Positions 41,260 through 49,360 of a stretch of 64,000 bases of DNA are shown here, in pieces. Made by a program: the position numbers and the translations under genes. The notes under the pieces are model-generated. The model was not told where the DNA came from. It saw only the letters and a program-made list of their open reading frames with translations, and did no database searches. How positions within the stretch are numbered: the first letter of the stretch is position 1; each line of letters begins with the position of its first letter. The stretch is from Curtobacterium sp. S6 (lineage in GTDB: Bacteria; Actinomycetota; Actinomycetes; Actinomycetales; Micrococcaceae): positions 62,001 through 126,000 of the forward strand of contig NZ_JHEL01000010.1 of assembly GCF_000710345.2 (NCBI RefSeq), written 5' to 3'.

Positions 41260-41979
41260 TTAGCGGCCCACTCGGGCGACGAATCGTCGAATCCCGTAGG
41301 CAATATCCAGCAACTTCCGCGTCGCACGCTGTTCACACCCGAAACGGTCCAGGTAGTGAGTCGGTTGATGTGCGAAATACCAGCGTTTTTCTTCGCGCCC
41401 CATCGCGAGGAACTTCGGAGCGCCCGACGTGACGGACATGTCCACGTCGATGCGAATATTTCTCAGCGTCCAATTCCGTCGGGTTTGGGAGTGGAATATC
41501 CAGTCGTCCCCGTAAAACACCTTGAGGTTCTCGGGTATGGGAACGTAATTCTTGGTGGGCATGACCATGGCCACCCCAAAAGCGATTCCACGTTTATACG
41601 CGGGGCTGGCCGGCACAAATTTTCGGATTCCGCCCGGCGAACCGGTCACGTGATCCTTGTTCAGCCCCACCATGCCCACTCGACCCGTGCGCAATAGCAA
41701 CGCCGCCCGGGCGAAAAAGTCTCGACCGAGGACGATGTCGTCATTGAGGATTGCCAACCACGGGAACCGCGCCTGTTCCGCGCCCAGATTCCACGCCGGG
41801 TTGACGAAGATGTTTTCTGCCTGGTTCAGGATGCGAACCTTCGGACTCGCAAAGACCAGCGGTTCCGGGGCGTTATTGATCACGATGATCTCCCCAACCA
41901 GATCGACGGCATCCAGGCTGGCGACCAATCTGCCCAATTTTGGTGATTTTTGCAGGGTAGGAATGACGACGCTGAACAT
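41260..41979 (-). CDS. GT2-like glycosyltransferase, orphan
   Basis: This 239-residue protein has a GT-A fold start MFSVVIPTLQKSPKLGRLVASLDAVDLVGEIIVINNA, the segment FVNPAWNLGAEQARFPWLAILNDDIVLG with a DDI metal-site motif, and YGDDWIFHS as the likely catalytic acidic part. It has no membrane segment. It is shorter than most polysaccharide glycosyltransferases and stands alone in an accessory region, away from the main polysaccharide locus, bounded by damaged genes. The ATG at 41979 follows GAGAGAG. Its role is unknown; transfer from an exopolysaccharide or cell-wall locus is possible. Confidence 0.75.
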   Translation of the reverse strand: MFSVVIPTLQKSPKLGRLVASLDAVDLVGEIIVINNAPEPLVFASPKVRILNQAENIFVNPAWNLGAEQARFPWLAILNDDIVLGRDFFARAALLLRTGRVGMVGLNKDHVTGSPGGIRKFVPASPAYKRGIAFGVAMVMPTKNYVPIPENLKVFYGDDWIFHSQTRRNWTLRNIRIDVDMSVTSGAPKFLAMGREEKRWYFAHQPTHYLDRFGCEQRATRKLLDIAYGIRRFVARVGR

Positions 41980-42411
41980 CGGGGCTCTCTCGTGGCATTG
42001 TGGGGTGAGGCTCGCGCTCCGGGAGGATCCAAAACTCGTGGGCCCCTCCTAGAGGAAGTGCAGCCCGATCTATAGGAACCTATGTGAAACATTCCCATGA
42101 AACCCACCGGGGGCCGAGCATCGCAAGTCCCCACCTCCCCTGGGGCCCAAGAACTCACAACCGAACAGGTCCCGTCACGATGTTTGATCACACGATGTGT
42201 TCGCATTTATAGGCGAAAACCGTCGTGTCAGCGAGAAGGGTTCACACCATCGATCTCCCGGTCTTGTACGCGCTTACACCCCGCCATGGCCTCGACACCG
42301 TCTCAGAAATCGATGACCAGACACTGTTCTTTACAGATCCCTTTTAGGATGGGATATACCACCCGCGAGCTCAAACCGTCTTCTGAATGCGTCCCCGAAA
42401 GTAGCCCCTTG
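41980..42411. other. Interval without recognisable gene
   Basis: About 430 bases between the divergent GT2-like and epoxide hydrolase genes. A frame open from 42097 into the epoxide hydrolase gives sequence unlike any protein family I know and less biased in composition than real genes here. I see no strong ribosome site, repeat or terminator. It probably holds the two divergent promoters. Confidence 0.4.
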
Positions 42412-43587
42412 ATGACATCTCAAATCGACACCATAAAACCATTTGAGCTTCATATCGACTCCCGTGATCTCGAGGATCTACGAACACGGTTACGTATGAC
42501 GAGATACCCGGAGGCGGCGACCCGCCCGGGGAATTCTGCTCCCATCGACCGATGGGAGCAAGGTCCGCCGCTCGAGGAAGTTCGTGCCCTCGTGTCTCAT
42601 TGGGCCACCGACTATAGTTGGCGGGCATGCGAAGAACACCTCAACCAGGTGGGACAGTTCAAGACCGTGATCGACGGTGTCGGCATTCATTTTCTGCACC
42701 GGCGATCTCCGCGGCCCGACGCCACTCCTCTGCTCATTACCCACGGCTGGCCAGGCAGTGTCATTGAGTTTGCTCACCTGGTAGATGATCTTGCGGAACC
42801 CATCGACACGGAGGCACCGGCCTTTCACGTGGTAATCCCTTCACTTCCGGGATTCGGTTTCAGCGACAAGCCTGAGAACACGGGTTGGGGTACCGAAAAG
42901 ATTGCCAGCGCCTGGGTCGAGTTGATGGACCGTTTAGGTTACCCCCGGTTCTTGGCTCAGGGAGGGGACTGGGGAGGGGTCATCACGACAATCCTCGCCG
43001 GACGATTCCCGGATCACGTGATCGGCATCCACAGCACCTTCAACGAGGGGCCGGTGGGTCAGACGAAGAGCGGACTGACTAGTACCGACCTCGAGTGGGT
43101 CGTACACACTCAACGATTCCAGAAGAACCACACCGCCTACGCCAAGGTGCAGGCAGATCAGCCACAGACAATGGGCTACTCGCTGGTGGACTCTCCGGTC
43201 GGTCTCTTGACATGGATTCTGGACAAATTCTTCGAATGGACAGACACCAAGAAGAGCCCATTCGAGTCCATCCAGAGAGACGCCTTCCTCGATAACGTGT
43301 CTATGTACTGGTTCTCCGCCACGGGCGCCTCAGCTGCCCGAATCTACTATGAAAGTTTTGGATCGCTTGACCCGGAGCTCACGGTGGATGTCCCGGCCGC
43401 GATCACCACCTATCCACATGACATTGCTAAGACGCCGAGACCTTGGGCGCAGAGACGTTACCGAAATATTGTTCACTGGCAGACGCCTTTATCCGGAGGC
43501 CATTTCCCATCACTAGAAATGCCACAGTATTTCCTTGGTGACGTCAGGAAGGGGTTAGCTATCGTGTTGAATGCGGCGAGACAGTAG
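42412..43587 (+). CDS. Epoxide hydrolase (microsomal type, alpha/beta-hydrolase)
   Basis: This 391-residue enzyme has the N-terminal epoxide hydrolase domain (about residues 8-110: IKPFELHIDSRDLEDLRTRLRMTRYP) that marks the microsomal/juvenile-hormone type, then the alpha/beta-hydrolase core. HGWPGSVIEF forms the oxyanion hole, Asp186 in QGGDWGGVI is the nucleophile, and the late SGGHFPSLEMP holds the catalytic histidine. It opens epoxides to vicinal diols with water. The ATG at 42412 starts the product at MTSQIDTIKPFEL; the frame is open for a further 105 codons upstream without homology. Codon usage looks less GC-biased than the neighbours, in keeping with later acquisition. Confidence 0.88.
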   Translation: MTSQIDTIKPFELHIDSRDLEDLRTRLRMTRYPEAATRPGNSAPIDRWEQGPPLEEVRALVSHWATDYSWRACEEHLNQVGQFKTVIDGVGIHFLHRRSPRPDATPLLITHGWPGSVIEFAHLVDDLAEPIDTEAPAFHVVIPSLPGFGFSDKPENTGWGTEKIASAWVELMDRLGYPRFLAQGGDWGGVITTILAGRFPDHVIGIHSTFNEGPVGQTKSGLTSTDLEWVVHTQRFQKNHTAYAKVQADQPQTMGYSLVDSPVGLLTWILDKFFEWTDTKKSPFESIQRDAFLDNVSMYWFSATGASAARIYYESFGSLDPELTVDVPAAITTYPHDIAKTPRPWAQRRYRNIVHWQTPLSGGHFPSLEMPQYFLGDVRKGLAIVLNAARQ

Positions 43588-43684
43588 GGCTGGGAATTTG
43601 CCATCTGACGACTTGTCGTGACCCTTCATCACGTTAGACCAGCCACGTAGCGACGGGCCGTCCCAACTGTGGAACACTCTTCGT

Positions 43685-44281
43685 ATGAAGCTCGCCGCCA
43701 TCCACCCGCCACAAACCCCTGCCGCACGGGCGGCCCGAGAATTAGTGACCGAATACCATTCCGATGCCATGCTGAACCACACCATGCGTTCCTGGCTGTG
43801 GGCAGAAGGAATCGCCTCGGTGAGAAGAATTTCCGGGGTCGACCACGAGCTCCTCTACGTTGCCTCGCTCCTCCACGATCTGGGCACCGTAGCGGAATTC
43901 GACAATCACACGCTGTCCTACGAAGAAGCCGCCGGTCATATCTCCAAGGTCCTGACCGCTGGGGCGGGATGGGCGTCCGCGCGGCGCGAGCGTGTGGCTG
44001 AGGTGATCATCCGGCACAACTGGACCAGCGTGGATCCGGGCCTCGACTTGGAGGGGCACCTCCTGGAACTCGCAACCGGCCTGGACATCACCGGTGCCGG
44101 CATCGACATCCTGCCGCAGACCTTCCTGCAAGAGGTGACAGAGAAGTACCCGCGCGGCTCCCTCGCCGAGGAATTTAGCACCTGCGTTACCGACCAAGCC
44201 CGCAGAAAACCAGACACCGCCGCCCAGCGGTTGGTCAGCAACGGGCTTGCCGAACGAATGAGGCGGCACCCACTCGAATAA
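43685..44281 (+). CDS. HD-domain protein (cyanamide-hydratase-like)
   Basis: This 198-residue protein has an HD-type metal site: His in MLNHTMRSWLWAE (about residue 32), His-Asp in YVASLLHDLGTVAEF, and His in VIIRHNW. The NHTMRSW pattern and the length match the HD proteins related to fungal cyanamide hydratase and Ddi2, though most bacterial members have no known substrate. It is preceded by about 97 bases after the epoxide hydrolase gene, on the same strand; a shared function is possible but not shown. A second reading frame overlaps its start and is a shadow. Confidence 0.72.
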   Translation: MKLAAIHPPQTPAARAARELVTEYHSDAMLNHTMRSWLWAEGIASVRRISGVDHELLYVASLLHDLGTVAEFDNHTLSYEEAAGHISKVLTAGAGWASARRERVAEVIIRHNWTSVDPGLDLEGHLLELATGLDITGAGIDILPQTFLQEVTEKYPRGSLAEEFSTCVTDQARRKPDTAAQRLVSNGLAERMRRHPLE

Positions 44282-44371
44282 CTGTGGCAAGCGCGACGTT
44301 ATGTGTCCACCCGCGCCGACTTGCTTTCTCTTGGGTTCGCTTGAGCGCCACGGGCCTCATCCACGAAAGTA

Positions 44372-44399
44372 CCGCCGGGGGTCGCCGGACCCCCGGCGG
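44372..44399. terminator. GC-rich hairpin after the HD gene
   Basis: CCGCCGGGGGTC (44372-44383) pairs perfectly with GACCCCCGGCGG (44388-44399) with a 4-base loop, about 90 bases after the HD gene. No T-run follows, so it may act as a factor-assisted terminator or a leftover of the rearranged segment around it. Confidence 0.5.
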
Positions 44400-44439
44400 C
44401 CTCCGAAACCGCATCCTCGGCTCGGGGTAGATCGGCGGC

Positions 44440-44500
44440 ACTCCGGGGATGCTTCGGCTTTGGGCCTGCTCAACGACGTCTGCGAGTGATGGACTGAGCA
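44440..44500 (-). pseudogene. Remnant of a second tetR gene
   Basis: Nineteen bases at 44461-44479 are identical to 40318-40336 inside the tetR gene, and the flanks are similar. On the minus strand the fragment reads SLADVVEQAQS, against ALAYVVEQAQA in the intact regulator. No other part of the regulator is recognisable. It lies upstream of the intact Tat-exported paralogue, as the intact tetR lies upstream of the damaged one. Confidence 0.65.
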
Positions 44501-44514
44501 GGCCCGTCGGAGTG

Positions 44515-44543
44515 TTGTTCAAATTTCATGTTCTTGTTATATT
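44515..44543 (+). promoter_or_regulatory. Sigma-70-type promoter for the Tat-exported protein gene
   Basis: TTGTTC (44515-44520), a 17-base AT-rich spacer and TATATT (44538-44543) form a good promoter about 47 bases before the gene at 44590. The AAGGAA ribosome site lies closer to the start. Confidence 0.5.
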
Positions 44544-44589
44544 TTCCCCCTCAGGTCAATCACTTCTCGCACTCCTGAAGGAAATACGC

Positions 44590-45222
44590 ATGAATCAGTC
44601 CGTCTCATCGACGATTTCACGCCGCACTTTGACCCGTGGCGCTCTCTGGGCCGCCCCGGTGGTCATGGCCACCAGCGCGGTACCGGCATATTCCGTTTCG
44701 CAACCGCTTCGTTACGAGCTGAGCACGTCGTGGCACGGGCGAACCTATGGATTTCAGGGCCAGTGCTCGCCCGGCTTCAATTTCCATCCAAACTTGGATT
44801 TCCACACCGACATATCCATCGACGGTGCGGCGCCGGGATTTGGTTTCCGAGCGGCGGATTCGTCGCCAGAAGCCACGGTGACCCTCGGTCTCATCGAATT
44901 CGCTCTGGCCATGCCCCAGGGGTACATCGAGTCCCTGAACTTGACCCACGGCGACTACCGGCTGACCAAACAAGCGGACACCGAATACATCGATGGGTCG
45001 CCCTTTGACGTATTCATTTTCCGGTTCACGGGTCGGACCGTTGCACAAACCACCGACTACACCTGGCCGGGAAGCCAGATCAAAACGGCCATCACCACAT
45101 CGAATACCTGCATTCCGCAGGAATTTTCGTATTACTACTACATCTCGGCGGAGTACTCGACGGATAACGGTTTCAGAGGATCCGATGACAGCGGCTGGAT
45201 CAAGACGGACATGACGAGCTAA
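44590..45222 (+). CDS. Tat-exported protein of unknown function
   Basis: I do not recognise this 210-residue protein. It starts with a twin-arginine signal (ISRRTLTRGALWAAPVVMATSAVPAYSVS, residues about 9-37), so a folded protein of about 170 residues is exported. The mature part is rich in aromatic residues, glycine and beta-strand-like segments (ELSTSWHGRTYGFQGQCSPGFNF, PFDVFIFRFTGRTV) with two cysteines (in QCSPG and NTCIPQ) that could form a disulfide. No membrane anchor or sorting motif is seen at the C-terminus. ATG 44590 follows AAGGAA. A damaged copy lies at 40561-41175. A beta-sandwich surface protein is possible, but this is inference. Confidence 0.75.
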   Translation: MNQSVSSTISRRTLTRGALWAAPVVMATSAVPAYSVSQPLRYELSTSWHGRTYGFQGQCSPGFNFHPNLDFHTDISIDGAAPGFGFRAADSSPEATVTLGLIEFALAMPQGYIESLNLTHGDYRLTKQADTEYIDGSPFDVFIFRFTGRTVAQTTDYTWPGSQIKTAITTSNTCIPQEFSYYYYISAEYSTDNGFRGSDDSGWIKTDMTS

Positions 45223-45256
45223 CCCGAGCCCGCCGGGCCCGGGCGGGCACAAAAAA

Positions 45257-45304
45257 GTCACCGGCGCATCCTTCCGCGAAAGCACGAACGGATGCGCCGG
45301 TGAC
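45257..45304. terminator. Bidirectional terminator between convergent genes
   Basis: GTCACCGGCGCATCC (45257-45271) pairs perfectly with GGATGCGCCGGTGAC (45290-45304) around an 18-base loop. It is preceded by six A at 45251-45256, which gives a T-run for the minus-strand SDR transcript. A second smaller GC stem (GCCCGCC/GGCGGGC) lies just to the left. Confidence 0.8.
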
Positions 45305-45313
45305 CCTAGCCGT

Positions 45314-46219
45314 TTACGGTGAAACCATCCCGCCGTTGACGTTCAGGGTTTCCCCCATCACGTAGCTCGACTCCGGGGAAGCCAGAAATACGTACGCGGG
45401 AGCCAACTCGGTGGGTTGCCCGGCACGGCCCAAGGGCGTGTTCTGCCCGAAGGACGGGAGGGCTTCCTGGGGTTGGCCCTCGCTGACCTGCAACGGGGTC
45501 CAGATGGGCCCGGGGGCGACGGCGTTGACCCTGATGCCCCGCGGGGCAAGGTCCTGCGCCAGACCCTTGGAGAAGTTATTAATCGCCGCCTTGGTGGATG
45601 CGTAATGCATGATGTGCGTCGACGGATCATAGGCCTGAATCGAGGTCGAATTCACGATGGCCGATCCCGCGGGCAGATATTTCAGCGCCTGGCGGGTGAT
45701 GCGGAACATCGCCAGGATGTTGACGTCGAAGGTCTTTTCCAACTCGTCGTCGCTCAAATTCTCCAGGCCATCCGTAATGACCTGCTTGCCGGCGTTGTTG
45801 ACCAGAATATCCAGTCCACCGAGAGCCTCGTGGGCCTGATCCACCAGGGTCGCGCAGAATTCGTGGTCCAAGAGATCCCCGGGAAGCAGGTGAACCTTTC
45901 GTCCCTCCTTTTCGAGGAGGCTCTTGATGTACTGCGCGTCCTCTTCCTCGGCGGGCAGGTAGTTCATGGCGATATCCGCGCCTTCCCTCGAGAAGGCAAT
46001 CGCTACCGCCGCGCCAATTCCGGAATCCGCGCCGGTAATGAGCGCCTTACGCCCGTCGAGCCGTCCGGTTCCTCGGTAGGTCTTTTCGCCGCGATCCGTG
46101 CTCGGCTCAAGGTGTGCATCCAGGCCGGGTTCCGGCTGCTTCTGCCGGGGCGGCTCGATGACCGGATACCGCGTGACCGGGTTCTGGAAGGTAAGTTGAT
46201 CGGCCGATTGAGTCATCAT
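45314..46219 (-). CDS. Short-chain dehydrogenase/reductase (YghA/glucose dehydrogenase-like)
   Basis: This 301-residue SDR has the NAD(P)-binding TGADSGIGAAVAIAF (about residue 58), NNAGKQ, the catalytic Ser in NSTSIQAYDPS, and YASTKAA with the Tyr-X3-Lys pair; the C-terminus SPESSYVMGETLNVNGG is normal for the family. The N-terminal 45 residues (proline/glutamine-rich, with PVIEPPRQKQPEPGLD) are typical of the YghA-like group found in many soil bacteria, often stress-induced. The substrate is unknown. AAAGGAG precedes two adjacent ATGs at 46219 and 46216; the second has the better spacing. Confidence 0.88.
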   Translation of the reverse strand: MMTQSADQLTFQNPVTRYPVIEPPRQKQPEPGLDAHLEPSTDRGEKTYRGTGRLDGRKALITGADSGIGAAVAIAFSREGADIAMNYLPAEEEDAQYIKSLLEKEGRKVHLLPGDLLDHEFCATLVDQAHEALGGLDILVNNAGKQVITDGLENLSDDELEKTFDVNILAMFRITRQALKYLPAGSAIVNSTSIQAYDPSTHIMHYASTKAAINNFSKGLAQDLAPRGIRVNAVAPGPIWTPLQVSEGQPQEALPSFGQNTPLGRAGQPTELAPAYVFLASPESSYVMGETLNVNGGMVSP

Positions 46220-46431
46220 GTTCTCCTTTGAGAGATTTTCGAAAACTGCGTTGGCTCAATACCCACTCTAAAGCTGAGGCGCCGCAGCCAACCAGGCTCG
46301 ACAGCTCTCGGCTTAAACCCAAAACCTCGTCACGACGATCCGCGGATTCACGGCCCAAAGTTTTGACTCAATCATTCATTAAATGCTGAACGTCACGTTC
46401 TCGCGGCGGGTCACGAAAGCAACCGGCATCG

Positions 46432-47889
46432 TCAGTCCTCCAGCAACAGCTCATCCCCGATGTTCTTTGCCATATCCGGCCGGACCAAGGCCACCACGAG
46501 CCCCACGAGGCACCAGACGCCGGCGATCCAGGGGAAGTAGGTGAAGGGCGCCTCCTGACCCCACGCCTGCACAAAGTACACGTATCCGAGGTATGCGAGC
46601 GCGACCAGGGGAATGATCATCTCCCACCGGTGGAGGCCGAAGGTCCCGCGGGCGGCGGCCACAATCGCACCCACGGACGTCATCGCGTAGGCGACGATCA
46701 GGCACAGCACGGCGATGGTCGCGAACCAGTAGTAGGTCTCGAAGGCCCGGGCCTGGAAGATCAGCAGGAACAGGGACAGCGCCAGGGTCAGCACCACGAC
46801 GGCGGTCACGCAGTTGCGCGGCGTCGACGAGCCGGCGGGCGTGCGGGCCAGGAATCGCGGGCCGAATCCGTCACGGGCCAGGGCAAAGAGCAGCCGGGAG
46901 GCCGCCGAGGTCGAACTCAGCGCCGAGGCGAAGGCCACCGCGAACGCGGAGAGCGCCAATAACCGCGCGAACATCGGCCCGGTATACATCGAGGCGATCT
47001 CGATCAACGACGAGTCGGCGCCCGCGAAGGAAGAAACGCCCGCATCCGAGGTGCCGAACCCCACCGTCTGGGCGTACATCACGACCACGTAGATCACCCC
47101 GCCCAGGATCACCGAACCGAGAAGGGCGATCGGGATCGCGCGCCGAGGGTTGCGGGTCTCCTCCGCGAGTGAGGTGCAGGATTCGAAGCCGGCCCAGGAC
47201 AGGAACGCGAAAACGGAGGCGGTCATGACGGCCGAGGTCGACGCCCCGCCCGGCAGCACCGGGTCCATGCTCAACGGCTCGCCGTGGGGTCCGCCGCCGC
47301 TGGCGACCTGCACGATCACGATCACCGCGAGGATCAACATCAAGCCGATACCGACGGCGCCGATGACCATCAGGATCTTGGTGATGACCGGCGCCTCCCG
47401 CACGCCCAAGAGAAGCACGAGGGCCGCGATGACGATCAGCGTGACCGGCCACGGGACCGAAATATCCCACCCCAGCGTCGAGACGAAGGCGTCGAAGAAG
47501 ACGCCGCAGGCCCCGTAGATGCACGCGACAAAGAACAGGTACGTGCCCAGCAGGGCGAAGCCCGAAAAGAACCCTGCCCGGGGCCCGATGGTCACCCCGG
47601 TCAGCGCGTAAACCGACCCCGCGTGCGCAAATTTCCCGGTCAGGCGGACAAAAGCATAGGCCACGAGCAATACGCCGATGGCCGCGATGAGAAACGTGTA
47701 CGGGACTTTGGTGCCCACCAGGCCCGCGACGCCGATGCCGTTCAGGGCCATCGCCATGACGGGTCCCATGAACCCCACCGAGAGGGCCGCGGCTTGGATG
47801 GGCCCGATGAGCCGTTTCGGTTTGCCCGCGGCGGGGGTCGCGCTCGGCTCGGGCGCGGTCGGGGTGCTCTGCGTTCTGGCGTCGTTCAT
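46432..47889 (-). CDS. APC-superfamily amino acid/amine permease
   Basis: This 485-residue protein has about 12 membrane segments and the APC-family features: segment 1 IGPIQAAALSVGFMGPVMAMALNGIG, the broken-helix glycine motif, segment 6 SVFAFLSWAGFESCTSLAEETRNPRRAIPIAL, in which FESxxxLxEExxNPRR is the family signature, and 'ALSSTSAASRLLFALARDGFGP'. It should import an amino acid or amine. The ATG at 47889 has GGAG at a good distance; an in-frame TTG 9 bases upstream is less well placed. It is divergent from an aminotransferase-led operon, with an inverted repeat between them, so it probably supplies that pathway with its substrate. Confidence 0.88.
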   Translation of the reverse strand: MNDARTQSTPTAPEPSATPAAGKPKRLIGPIQAAALSVGFMGPVMAMALNGIGVAGLVGTKVPYTFLIAAIGVLLVAYAFVRLTGKFAHAGSVYALTGVTIGPRAGFFSGFALLGTYLFFVACIYGACGVFFDAFVSTLGWDISVPWPVTLIVIAALVLLLGVREAPVITKILMVIGAVGIGLMLILAVIVIVQVASGGGPHGEPLSMDPVLPGGASTSAVMTASVFAFLSWAGFESCTSLAEETRNPRRAIPIALLGSVILGGVIYVVVMYAQTVGFGTSDAGVSSFAGADSSLIEIASMYTGPMFARLLALSAFAVAFASALSSTSAASRLLFALARDGFGPRFLARTPAGSSTPRNCVTAVVVLTLALSLFLLIFQARAFETYYWFATIAVLCLIVAYAMTSVGAIVAAARGTFGLHRWEMIIPLVALAYLGYVYFVQAWGQEAPFTYFPWIAGVWCLVGLVVALVRPDMAKNIGDELLLED

Positions 47890-47959
47890 CGTGCCCAACT
47901 CTCCGACGCAGTGTTCAGCGTCACATAGATTGCCTATAGTTATACACGTTACAAATCCT

Positions 47960-47978
47960 CAGAAACAAGACATTTCTG
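47960..47978. promoter_or_regulatory. Inverted repeat, likely operator of the RpiR regulator
   Basis: CAGAAA-caagaca-TTTCTG is a perfect 6-base inverted repeat in the 115-base interval between the divergent permease and aminotransferase genes. Its GAAA-N-TTTC form resembles sites reported for some RpiR-family proteins, and an RpiR gene is second in the plus-strand operon. TATA-containing stretches nearby (47930-47945) suggest that both promoters are close. Assignment is inferred. Confidence 0.5.
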
Positions 47979-48004
47979 TTATTCACGATTCACGGAGGAC
48001 ACCC

Positions 48005-49360
48005 ATGGATCCCTCACACGACCTCTACGAGCGGGACGAATCGGTGCTGGCCGGCCCGTCGAAAATGCGCTTTTACCCCCTGGCGGTCCGCTCGGGCGTC
48101 GGCCCGTACCTCGTCGCCGACGACGGCCGGCGCGTCCTGGACGCGACCTCCGGGCAGGGGGCCTTTGGACTCGGTTACGGCGATGCGCAACTGGCCGAGT
48201 CCGCCGGATCCGCGCTCGCCGAGGGCGGCGGGGCCAACGTGCTGGCGATGACGAACTCGGCCTCCGTGGAATTCGCCCAGCGCCTCCTCGACGTGATCCC
48301 GGGGGTCGCCGGCCGCAAGGTCTACCTCGGCCTGACGGGCTCGGACGCCAACACCGCGGTCATCCGGAGCGCCCGCGCGGCCACCCGCCGCGGCAAGGTC
48401 CTGACCTTCGGCCACTCGTACCACGGCGGGATCGGGGACTCCCAGGCGGTCTCGGGATTCAACGCCGACGCCGGCGGCGACCTCGATCCACGCGCCGTGG
48501 TCCTGCCCTACCCGGACCTCTACCGCCCCGAAGCCGTCACCGGGGACCCCACCAGCACCGAGGAAGAACTCCTGGCCGAGGTCATCCGCCGTGCGGAGGA
48601 GGCCCTCGCCCCGGGCGATATCGGCCTGGTCATGGTCGAACCCATCGCGCACGACGGCGGGATCCTGATACCTCCGAGGCATTTCCTGCGGGAGATTCAC
48701 CGGGCCTGCCGCCGGCACGGGGCGCTGCTGTGCGTCGACGACGTCAAGGTCGGCCTGGGACGCACGGGGACCTTTCCCGCGTACGCCGCCGACGACTATT
48801 TCGACGATCCCACCCATGCCCCGGACGCCCTGACTTTGGGCAAGACCCTCGGCGGAGGGCTTCCGGTGTCGGCGGCGATCATGACCCCCGGGATGGCCGA
48901 CGCCGCCTCCGGCGGTCTCCTCCTCACGATGAACGGCTACCCCGCCGGATCCCGGACCGGTCTCGAGATCCTCCGCCGCATTGACACAGAAGGCCTTCCC
49001 CGGCGCGCCGCCACCCAGGGCCGGCTGCTCAAGGAGCTTCTCCAGGAGCGCACCGCAACCATGCCCCACGTGGGCGAGGTGCGCGGCCGCGGGCTATCGA
49101 TCGGCGTCGAGCTGGTCTCGAATCGGCGAACCAAAGAGCCCGCCACCGAACTCGCCGCGGCCACCGTGTACCGGGCCTTCGAGCTCGGCGTCGCCCTGAA
49201 CTACTCGGGAAAGGGTGGCAATGTTCTGGAACTGGTTCCGCCCCTGACGATCACCCGCGAGGACGCCGAATTCATCGCCGACACGATCGCCCAGGCCCTC
49301 CGGGACGCCGAAGATGGAAAGATTGATCCGAACAACCTGAGGAGGTTCTCTGGATGGTGA
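48005..49360 (+). CDS. Class III (PLP) aminotransferase, 4-aminobutyrate-transaminase-like
   Basis: This 451-residue protein is a fold-type I, class III aminotransferase. The cofactor-phosphate segment is LTGSDANTAVIRSARA, the phosphate/pyridine-ring segment is FGHSYHGGIGDSQAV, the Asp that binds the pyridine nitrogen lies in LLCVDDVKVGLGRTG, and the PLP lysine is in DALTLGKTLGGGLPVSA. The group includes GABA, ornithine, taurine and beta-alanine transaminases. In this operon with a glutamine-synthetase-like gamma-glutamyl ligase it may act on a diamine or omega-amino acid. ATG 48005 follows GGAGG. Its end overlaps the RpiR gene by 7 bases. Confidence 0.88.
   Translation: MDPSHDLYERDESVLAGPSKMRFYPLAVRSGVGPYLVADDGRRVLDATSGQGAFGLGYGDAQLAESAGSALAEGGGANVLAMTNSASVEFAQRLLDVIPGVAGRKVYLGLTGSDANTAVIRSARAATRRGKVLTFGHSYHGGIGDSQAVSGFNADAGGDLDPRAVVLPYPDLYRPEAVTGDPTSTEEELLAEVIRRAEEALAPGDIGLVMVEPIAHDGGILIPPRHFLREIHRACRRHGALLCVDDVKVGLGRTGTFPAYAADDYFDDPTHAPDALTLGKTLGGGLPVSAAIMTPGMADAASGGLLLTMNGYPAGSRTGLEILRRIDTEGLPRRAATQGRLLKELLQERTATMPHVGEVRGRGLSIGVELVSNRRTKEPATELAAATVYRAFELGVALNYSGKGGNVLELVPPLTITREDAEFIADTIAQALRDAEDGKIDPNNLRRFSGW

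Noticed and set aside
42097-42411. 105-codon upstream extension of the epoxide hydrolase
   Set aside because: The extension has no resemblance to the family N-terminus, which begins normally at MTSQIDTIKPFEL (42412).
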